From the NCBI RefSeq assembly GCF_000209165.1, contig NC_009044.1, positions 124,001-188,000 on the forward strand: 64,000 bases of DNA. The letters run 5' to 3'. The translations under genes and the position numbers were made by a program. The notes beneath the pieces were generated by a model that was not told the origin of the DNA, ran no database searches, and worked only from the letters and a program-made list of their open reading frames with translations. This DNA is from Scheffersomyces stipitis CBS 6054 (Eukaryota > Ascomycota > Pichiomycetes > Serinales > Debaryomycetaceae). Each line of letters starts with the position of its first letter. Positions within the stretch are counted from its first letter, which is position 1. Positions 48,278 through 56,262 of this stretch are shown here, piece after piece.

Positions 48278-51200
48278 CTACTGAACAATATCAAAAATAT
48301 CTTTAAAGAGTATCTTGTCACTTTCAGTAAGACCTCCAAAAATACCGCTGAAAAGAGCAGCATTATTGGCTTCCACCTTGACCATAAAATCCTTTAGCAA
48401 CGCAAAAACGTTGACGCTATCAAGGGGGGTTGTGGCCAATGGGTCCTCTATCACTGGCTCATCTTCTTCATCGAAGTAACCTGAACTCTTCAATTTATTA
48501 TCCTCTTCCTGTAAAAAGTTTAAGTACTCGTGTCTACCTCCTTCGACCTCTTCTTCATTGGCTGCTTCATTTGCTGCTGCTTCTCCCTGGTCGAGAATGT
48601 AGTCTAAATCTTCAGAGCTGGCATTTTCCCATTCGTCGTCGCCGTATCTATAGTTGTCACCTCCGAAATCACTTTCGTCGAAATTCTTCCTTCTCTTCTC
48701 TAAACTCTCGACTGCCTTTGGCAATTCTCTCGTTAATATAGCTAATTTTAATCCCATTTGGTCAAATATAGCTGGAGTAGTAGAATGTAACAGTGAGATA
48801 ATTTCTTCGTTGTTCAACAAGCTCAACAATGCAAGTATGGACAATTTTAAATCGTAAACACGCTTCAACTGAGGGATCAACTGGAACCAACGTTCAAAGA
48901 ATGGAATCACTTGGTTAGATTCTTGCAATATGCTCAAAGTAGTTGGGGCATCGTAAACCAAACAAGCAGCAATAACATTGTTGACATTTACATCAAATGC
49001 ACTGTTCTTGATATGGTGTTTATCCTTGTTCCCTTCGTTAGAGATAGTGATGACAGATCGAACAAAACTAGGAATGTATTGAACAGAAACTTGCTGTAAA
49101 GATAAAACGAAGGTTTGCGATAATTCGCAAGCAAACACAAGATCGTTGTATCCAATTTGGGTATCCTCACCTTCTGAAATCATCTTATAAATATTGAAAA
49201 ATTTTTGAACAAGAGCTGGGTTCTTGATTAATTCATCAGTTCCGTAGTTCAAAAAATTTTGCAAGCACTGCATTAGTTCTTCAAGGTACATTATAGCAAG
49301 ACCATCAGCAAACGAATCACTCAAAAGCTCAAAATTCTTCCACATAATAGGACTGATGGAACGTAACAAGAATGTTGAATTTTCCATCAACTCCCCAATT
49401 TCAGCGAGGAAATCATCAATCTTGTTTGTCAACACGTAAGTAATGGCTGGTGAGAAGACTTCCTCTAGCTTCAAGCATACTTCAGTAGAGTTTTCGAAGG
49501 ACAATAAAACAGTGATCATGGTGTTGAGTAAACCAATGGCGGCCATGACCTTTTCACTCTGGTCTTCAAAATTTCCGTCAAAATCATCCACATCGACGTT
49601 CGATGCTTCATTAATTTCCACAGCCAACCTCATGAATTGTTCCACTAACTTGCTCATTAAATCAACCCCGAAAGGTTGCAATTGTTCCGAGAAATTTTCA
49701 ACACATTCCTGCATTACAATGGAAATAGCGTCATTGTCGATGTCGTTAGATAACTCCAACAATCTTGACATGGTCGGTATTATAATTCCAGACAAAATTT
49801 CCTTGAATTGCGGCTGGGGCAAGAAAGCTTGTATTGCCAAAGCGCTTTGGAAACTGACAGGTAAACTGGCGTTGCTCGAAGAGTCAAAGTTTCTGAGAAC
49901 ACCTTGGTACAACATTGACTTACTCTGCTCCTCTTGCAAATTAATGTCATCGAACTTTGAAACCACTTCAAGTGCACGGGCCCTCAAGAATTCAAACTTA
50001 GATGTGAGTGAAGGGAATACCAAGTGAATCAAGAAAGCTTCCATTTGACTTCTGTAGTCTGATTTAGCAGCTGTAAGATAAGATGAAATGCCTCCTAGCA
50101 TTCTCAAGGCACCTTCCTTCTTTTTAGCAACCTCTAGAGTTTCCTCTTGGTGTTGTAATTGGTTCAATTCTTGGTGAATGACAGAGACTATAGTTTCCAA
50201 CGTAGTAGATTTTTTCTTGTGTACAAGAGTCACCAACAAACCCAAAGCAGCAACATCGGGGCTGTTGAACTCTTCGGATATATCAAAGGCTACATGGATA
50301 TACTCCTGGGGATCCAATTCGAATATCTCCAAGATGCTGTCGCTAGGGCACAACAATGGGTAGATTAAGTATGAGACGAGATTCTGGAAGAAGGGCTTGA
50401 TGATTTGCCAAGTGGACTTTTGGGTAATGCAATGACTCAAGTACTCTAAGAGAAAGTAAAGGGCTGAAGAACTCAACCACTTCTTACCCTGGCACCACTG
50501 TTCAATAATAGAAAGGTATGAGGATAACAAAGGAGGCACGAGTTGGTTCAAGTACAACTCGTGAAATTCAGTATATTTGAATTTTTTACCCAAGCTAGCC
50601 GATGCATAGCGAACAAATAAACGGTACATATTAGCGATAGACCATTTGTAGCACTTGGAGAACTGGAGAAAGGACTTTTCCTGTTCGCTAAGGTTGGAGT
50701 CGCGGATATACAGTGGCACCGGCATATTGATGACGGATTCATGGAATTGACCCCATTGCTCGACGGCTTCTGAGGTTTGCAAGGGAGCAGGCAAGTCGTA
50801 GTAAGTGACGAATTTGTAGATCTTAAGAATCAACTTTACGATTTCCGCCTGGAACTCCGTGATATTCTGGGCAGAAGCCACGATGGTATTGCCAATATTT
50901 AATAAGTGAGGGAAAGCCAGTTCGATTATAGGATAAAGCTCGGCTTTTCTGTCGTTGTTATCGGTCCATCTGAACTTTCGTGATATTTCAGCAAAACACA
51001 ATAAGCCAGTGTACAACTGTGAAAAGTCCTCATCCTTCACGTTTGAACCAGTAGGAACTTGCTGCAAAAGCGAACCCGTCAGTTCCAAAAGACCAGACCA
51101 GTTGGGAAACTCATGAGAAATCAATACTCTCAAGACAGGTATCAATTGTTGTTTGGTGATATAGTCAGACACTACAATGACTGGCAAGATCCGGTCTTTA

Positions 51201-51460
51201 ATCACCGGCTTTTCACCAGCATCAATCTTGGAATCAGCCGAGGTCCAAAACTTGACTACACGGTTTTTGAAGTACACAGCTACAGCCTTACGGACTCCTG
51301 AATTGATCGAGCTACCGTTAGAAGCTATGATATCTAAACATGCACCCAAAAAACCAGGTGTAGCACTCAATTCACGAAGCTTGACCTCCGCTTGTATCCG
51401 GACATCCTGGTTTGCCTGGAGCGTCGCAGAGAAACACTCCAACAACACGTTGGCATTCAT
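48278..51460 (-). CDS. NMD5: Importin-beta family karyopherin (importin 7/8; NMD5/SXM1 type)
   Basis: The 1060-aa protein is a HEAT-repeat karyopherin. The N-terminus (Leu-Leu-Glu-Cys-Phe-Ser-Ala-Thr-Leu, then Pro-Gly-Phe-Leu-Gly-Ala-Cys-Leu-Asp-Ile-Ile) matches the importin-N domain of yeast Nmd5/Sxm1. Helical repeats continue throughout, and an acidic stretch at about 965-1005 is typical of the importin 7/8 subgroup. Length is that of Nmd5 (1048 aa). It carries proteins such as TFIIS, Hog1 or ribosomal proteins into the nucleus, by family knowledge. Nmd5 and Sxm1 are hard to tell apart by eye; I give NMD5 as the better of the two. Confidence 0.8.
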   Translation of the reverse strand: MNANVLLECFSATLQANQDVRIQAEVKLRELSATPGFLGACLDIIASNGSSINSGVRKAVAVYFKNRVVKFWTSADSKIDAGEKPVIKDRILPVIVVSDYITKQQLIPVLRVLISHEFPNWSGLLELTGSLLQQVPTGSNVKDEDFSQLYTGLLCFAEISRKFRWTDNNDRKAELYPIIELAFPHLLNIGNTIVASAQNITEFQAEIVKLILKIYKFVTYYDLPAPLQTSEAVEQWGQFHESVINMPVPLYIRDSNLSEQEKSFLQFSKCYKWSIANMYRLFVRYASASLGKKFKYTEFHELYLNQLVPPLLSSYLSIIEQWCQGKKWLSSSALYFLLEYLSHCITQKSTWQIIKPFFQNLVSYLIYPLLCPSDSILEIFELDPQEYIHVAFDISEEFNSPDVAALGLLVTLVHKKKSTTLETIVSVIHQELNQLQHQEETLEVAKKKEGALRMLGGISSYLTAAKSDYRSQMEAFLIHLVFPSLTSKFEFLRARALEVVSKFDDINLQEEQSKSMLYQGVLRNFDSSSNASLPVSFQSALAIQAFLPQPQFKEILSGIIIPTMSRLLELSNDIDNDAISIVMQECVENFSEQLQPFGVDLMSKLVEQFMRLAVEINEASNVDVDDFDGNFEDQSEKVMAAIGLLNTMITVLLSFENSTEVCLKLEEVFSPAITYVLTNKIDDFLAEIGELMENSTFLLRSISPIMWKNFELLSDSFADGLAIMYLEELMQCLQNFLNYGTDELIKNPALVQKFFNIYKMISEGEDTQIGYNDLVFACELSQTFVLSLQQVSVQYIPSFVRSVITISNEGNKDKHHIKNSAFDVNVNNVIAACLVYDAPTTLSILQESNQVIPFFERWFQLIPQLKRVYDLKLSILALLSLLNNEEIISLLHSTTPAIFDQMGLKLAILTRELPKAVESLEKRRKNFDESDFGGDNYRYGDDEWENASSEDLDYILDQGEAAANEAANEEEVEGGRHEYLNFLQEEDNKLKSSGYFDEEDEPVIEDPLATTPLDSVNVFALLKDFMVKVEANNAALFSGIFGGLTESDKILFKDIFDIVQ

Positions 51461-51909
51461 GTCAATTGGCCGTGAAGAAAAGAATAGGATGATTTCTAGT
51501 CATCTTCACTAATATAAAAATTCTCGTTGCAAGGCGAGATGTTTATATGCAGGTACGGTGGATGCAAAATCGAAGACGAATAAGAGATTAAGGGTTGGTG
51601 TGGATCACCGGGCACGTTGGAAAATATGGAAAAAATGTAGTAGCTTTCATCTTTCAGGTATTTTGGTTATTTATTGGTGAACTTTCATTTAATTATACCT
51701 TTCTTTTGGGGCTCTACTGCAATTCCAACATTGCATCGGTTCCTATCATGAGACCATGTATTAGCACGTTCCTGCACATCATTTTAATCTAACATCATTG
51801 GCTGCGGAAACAACTTGAAGAATACCTTATCCAGTTTCTCTTTCTCTTCGAGATAGTCTTTATTCAACTGCAACAGCTTAGAAGAGGCAAAAAAAAGTTC
51901 AATTCCACA
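51461..51909. other. Intergenic region between NMD5 and tRNA-Gly
   Basis: About 450 bases hold the importin promoter. An A run at 51889-51896 serves as the Pol III terminator of the minus-strand tRNA. No gene is seen. Confidence 0.5.
51889..51896 (-). terminator. Pol III terminator of tRNA-Gly
   Basis: Eight A on the plus strand (T8 on the minus) 14 bases after the tRNA 3' end. Confidence 0.65.
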
Positions 51910-51980
51910 TGCGCGAGCCGGGAATCGAACCCGGGGCACAGCAATGGGAACGCTGAATTTTACCACTAAACCACTCGCGC
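51910..51980 (-). tRNA. tRNA-Gly (CCC)
   Basis: The 71-nt gene has no intron. The acceptor GCGCGAG (51980-51974) pairs with 51917-51911, and discriminator A is at 51910. The anticodon stem CAGCG/TGCTG flanks loop TTCCCAT, with anticodon CCC at 51948-51946. The T arm GGTTCGATTCC is canonical. The sequence closely follows yeast tRNA-Gly. Two CACGTG cores lie upstream at 52028-52033 and 52040-52045. Confidence 0.95.
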
Positions 51981-53556
51981 GCAGAAATTCCTAACTTCCT
52001 TAAGTTTTCGCTGTTCAGGTTATAGAGCACGTGACTTTGCACGTGCCGTCAAGTAATATAGCCAGAAGTTTTTATCCTAGGATTTCCTCCACCCTTCGGT
52101 ATCGATTAGAGGTCGACTTATATTCTCTGTAGTACGTAGGTTTGACTTTAGTCTTAGTACATGTCATTTAGTTAAATAATTCTCTTACCGCAGAAGCGAT
52201 ATATATCCATACCGCAGAGATGTTAATACATGCCATTTCGTAAGAATAAAGAATCGCAGATCCAATATAACCCTGTTCTGTAGTTATAAAAACGGTTCCT
52301 GAAATAAGACTATAATTGGACGTATTTATTCTATGATTGTGTTTCAATCTTTCTTAAAAATTCTGTACTATACTATATTGAAATCTTTTTTTATATGTAT
52401 TAATTGTATATTTTGGAAAAATTGGTCAAAATAGACTGGAAGTTCAAGAAAATCTAAGAGTTATTTACAAATTTATATAATTAAATAGACCCGTACTAGA
52501 TTGTTTTTATACTGATTCTACAGAAGTCAACAATGCTCTATTATTTTTGAATAGATTGTTAGTGGAGAATGCTCTCTTTTTCATATTGTCATATTAAGTA
52601 GATAAGTCAACAAGTATTTGCACTCACGTTCCCAAAAAAAAAACACTACATAAAATCCAGTACTTTGCTTTAGGTTGAATCTTTGATGAGATGTACTATT
52701 TGGTGAGCGATTGAAAGAGCTTCTGTATTATAACTGATCGTTTTCATATAAGCTTAGAATTCAGTAATGGAAACAGTTAATGCAAAATACTTTCATAATC
52801 TCAATTCTTAGATAACCTGTTCGATTTCCATAGTTTCTTTGGGAAAGGAGTTTTGATCTTTCCGTTCTTTTATATGTTCTATCTCTGCTAGTTTTCGTCA
52901 GACTGCCCCCTTTTCATCATTCCTTACGTCTCTGTTGTTCTTCCTTTTTGGAGTCCATTTTTGCACTTATAAATAGTTTTTAAACAGACAACAGTATGAA
53001 TGTAAATACATGCATCAGATATGTGAATCAAAAATACTGCAGTAGTAGTCAGAGATTGGACGTTTGAACAGTCCGCCATTTTTTCTTTTCAAGACCAGTT
53101 TCTATCTCATAGTTAGATTTTTGTACAATCCATAGTTTAGTCTACCTTTGCAAAGGAACTCAAGTTGCCATTATTCTGGTCGTTTCCTCATGCATACGAA
53201 TATTTTATAGTTCAGCGATCCTTGTCCTTACCTGTGCATATTTAATACGAATATTTTTTGTATAGTGCATGCAGCAGTCAAAATATAAGAGCGAATTATA
53301 AATCAGCTACAAAAACAGTAGCTGATAAGTTTCTGGAGCCGAAAGAAATTAGAAGCATACAAACTTTTAGATGTCAATTCTATCCCACGTCAATGCTAGC
53401 TATATCAGAATGCTATGCAGTTGAAGAAACTATGCCAACGAATCTACGACTAAATGCTTACCTCATTCTTAAAACAGTCCATCAAGACTGGTATTGTCTC
53501 TCAGAGCACATTAAGACAGAGAATCACAAATTTCTGAAAGCCCCAGTGTCCTAAGT

Positions 53557-53645
53557 ATTGCGAAGCGAATCCTTTTCATTTTTCATTGCCCAAGATGATA
53601 ATATTTTTTCCTATGTGAATTGACAAGCGCTATTCACTTCGCAAT
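53557..53645. repeat. Imperfect 14-bp inverted repeat
   Basis: ATTGCGAAGCGAAT at 53557-53570 faces ATTCACTTCGCAAT at 53632-53645 (13 of 14 pair), with a 61-base spacer. Confidence 0.8.
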
Positions 53646-53808
53646 GACAATGACAATCGTGATATTGATACCAAGGAAGGCAGAAGTGGCAAATAAAAAT
53701 CAATTCTGATATGAGATATTGTTCAGGTAGCACAGTAAGTTGGAATATGGTAGTTCAAATGCTCCTCATATACTTTCTCGAGTTGGGTCAACAATAAGTA
53801 CTCCGACA

Positions 53809-53837
53809 ATTGAACAACAACAAGGTTATTGTTCAAT
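53809..53837. repeat. 9-bp inverted repeat
   Basis: ATTGAACAA at 53809-53817 is complementary to TTGTTCAAT at 53829-53837, with an 11-base loop. Confidence 0.8.
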
Positions 53838-54805
53838 ATATATTTCTACCCTAAGATGAAGATTCAAGATAGCTCAGAATTGTAGAATCATACGAAAACA
53901 AGTTTTGCTGACTCTGTCCTACTTCCTTTAATTTTTTTATTGCCCACTGCTAGTCCAAAGTATTCCACTTCTCCCAGGTCGAGCGCCCTTCTTTGACTAA
54001 GTAAAGGGAGAACTTTCTTTCCCGAATATTTGAAGCAGCCTCTTTCATGAATGTTTAATATGGATTTAATATAGCAAAGTCCAGAGAGAGTACTCGAGAA
54101 AGAATGTCAACCTATTTTGAAAATTCATTAGAAGGCAGTTGCATTTCACAGTTAGACAAAGACGCTTTCAGTAAAATTTGACAATAATCTACTCAAAATT
54201 ATTTTGGCTGGAAAGCAGATGTGATATAATCTTCAACTAGAAGGATTCGACAGTCATAATTGAAAAAAACATATAATTCCAAACAGAAGTCCCGTTGTTT
54301 TTAACTCCGGAAGGTGAAGTGGAGGTAATTGTAGAGAGTTAAGTAAAAATAAGATCTGTATCGGAAAATTTGAACTATTGATATATAAAATGGACTGGTC
54401 AATTTGGAGCAGACCTTGCTAAATACGAGATACTACCAGAGGAATACGGAAGATATGCTGCAATTTTCAGGTGCAACAAAGATGGTAGCCCGGCCGTTGG
54501 TGCAAAAACGAAAACAATCACAGTTTCTTTGGAACAATAAGGAAAGGTGAGTTTTTCATTTTAAATTGAGCTACAACACTACTTACACCCTGTATTGATC
54601 AGCACCGACTCCAGAAAGAGGATGATATCGCCAACGGAATGACGAATTAGTCGCTACTAGTAGAACAAATTTTTGGTATTCAACATCGAGTCAAAAGGAA
54701 ATATTCAAACTACTAGTAGAAAACTTTTCACACTTCGTTCTGCTTTCCTTAAGCAACTAGAAGGCGAGGGTACAATGTTACATTGTAGTTCTAGAAAACC
54801 GTCTT

Positions 54806-55420
54806 TTGCAGGTCAAAATGCTATCTATTTGGTCGGCGCACAATAGAAATTTCATAGTCTATTGTCAAATTAGTGAGGCTGCTAGACACCTTATTGACGG
54901 ATTTATCAAAATTTGTACACACAATGGGAAACATTTCTTCAGTATTGTCACGAGTACAATAATGAAAGGGAAGGGTTTACTGTTTCGTTTACTTCTAGAC
55001 CAAAGTTCGACCAATGTGCTATTGTATGCTGGGTGCCTTGTGGAATACGGTCTAGCATTATTGCTGATTACAATCGAAAGACCCTGTTGATGCTAACAGG
55101 ATGTAAACAAAACGAACGCGTCGAGTCTTTGTTGATGTTGCTAGTTGGTTCAAACAATATCGGAGTGTCAGGAATTGGTGAACTTCCTGAAATGTCGAGG
55201 CGATGTGAACAATCAGCTTCTACACGGTCATAGCGCATGGACCAACACTATTGTTTACTTAATCGAATCGACAGAGCCTAGCTTAAACGTGAGATACAAT
55301 ATTATATTCGATCTTGCAATTGGCATGCTGGATAATCATAGTTTCCAGAAGGAAACCGAAGCCCAGCATGGAAAGTACAAACAGCTGAAGTTTGATTCTG
55401 AATCATATCGTTCCAATTAG
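54806..55420 (+). pseudogene. Frameshifted remnant, FAR1/MULE-like or WRKY-GCM1-type DNA-binding domain
   Basis: Three overlapping plus-strand frames carry consecutive, protein-like pieces. The first piece (about 54860-54930) holds a helix-like Ser-Glu-Ala-Ala-Arg-His-Leu. The second (54913-55233) holds a Trp-Glu-Thr-Phe helix, Glu-Gly-Phe-Thr-Val, and then cysteines (Cys-Ala-Ile-Val-Cys; later Thr-Gly-Cys-Lys). The third (55145-55420) holds Leu-Leu-His-Gly-His. A Trp-helix, Gly-Phe strand, Cys...Cys and His-x-His order resembles the FAR1 zinc domain at the N-terminus of MULE transposases and related yeast factors. The pieces lie in different frames, so the gene is broken. A TATA-like TATATAAAA is near 54380-54388. 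The family guess is weak. The coding-remnant call is somewhat stronger. Confidence 0.35.
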
Positions 55421-55642
55421 TATCACATGTGTAAAATGTCTAATCTTTTGCATGATGCATTACCCAAGAAGGGTTCGCCATTTTATAAAAATGGGTGCAT
55501 GCCTACAGTTCTGCTTGCTTAGGCTACCAGGATTAGCAGTTGCCGAAAAGTCTAAACTCAACAGCCACGGCAAATGTAAACACCTGCTGCATCGTACTTT
55601 CAGGAGAAATTCAGGTTTCCCCTGGCAACGGGAACCGAAGCG

Positions 55643-55662
55643 AAGCTAAAGGGGTTTAGCTT
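55643..55662. repeat. Perfect 8-bp hairpin with GGGG loop
   Basis: AAGCTAAA at 55643-55650 pairs with TTTAGCTT at 55655-55662, leaving a four-G loop. Confidence 0.8.
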
Positions 55663-56150
55663 GCATAATTAGGCACCATCCGTGGTCGTGATGCAGGGGC
55701 TGGATGCTTCCAATTAAGCATTCGATTTCGCACAGTCATTTCAATATGCTCTTCAGTTCTATCTGGGCTAACTGGACGAACCAAATCATTAGTTGATGGA
55801 GATATGATACAATTCAGATCGCATCTACAGAGACTACATATTTTAAAATCTGGTGCATACGAATAACTATAGCTGTTTCATTATTCCTGAAATACATCAC
55901 AAGTCCAAAAGGGAGTTTTCAAGGGAGTATCACCTTAGGCTACGACCCATTGTTCACCTCTTTATGTTTTGTTTACACTTGAAAATATTTGATTATGATG
56001 GCGGTTGGAACGCGAGGAGTCTATTATACTCGAAAATCTTGAACTCATTGTTGGTTGCGAGAAAATCCGAGGAGCTGATTTATTGCAGTAGTTGATCGAG
56101 AGAACCTTGGAGGAAAGGATAATTTATCCCAATGATGATAACTTTTTCTG

Positions 56151-56158
56151 TATAAATA
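56151..56158 (+). promoter_or_regulatory. TATA box of the cell-wall protein gene
   Basis: TATAAATA lies 105 bases before the ATG at 56263, a standard distance for a TATA-driven yeast gene with a short leader. Confidence 0.65.
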
Positions 56159-56262
56159 GATAGCAATATCTATCTTTCATTTCCGATTTTGAAGTTTTTT
56201 CTTCACTCAATTCATTCATTCCTTTAAGAGTCTTTACATCCAAATATAGTCACTCGTTAAAC

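Larger units (their letters stand above)
51981..56262. other. 4.3-kb gene-poor region with decayed coding remnants
   Basis: The longest ORF-poor stretch of the window. The left 1.2 kb is very AT-rich. Open fragments (53258-53554; 54806-55420 in several frames) are broken by stops and frame changes, and most lack ATG starts. Three inverted repeats are present, at 53557-53645, 53809-53837 and 55643-55662. The right end is the promoter of the wall-protein gene, with TATAAATA at 56151-56158 and AGGGG (STRE-type) motifs near 55650 and 55704. I see no intact gene, tRNA or clear LTR. Confidence 0.5.
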
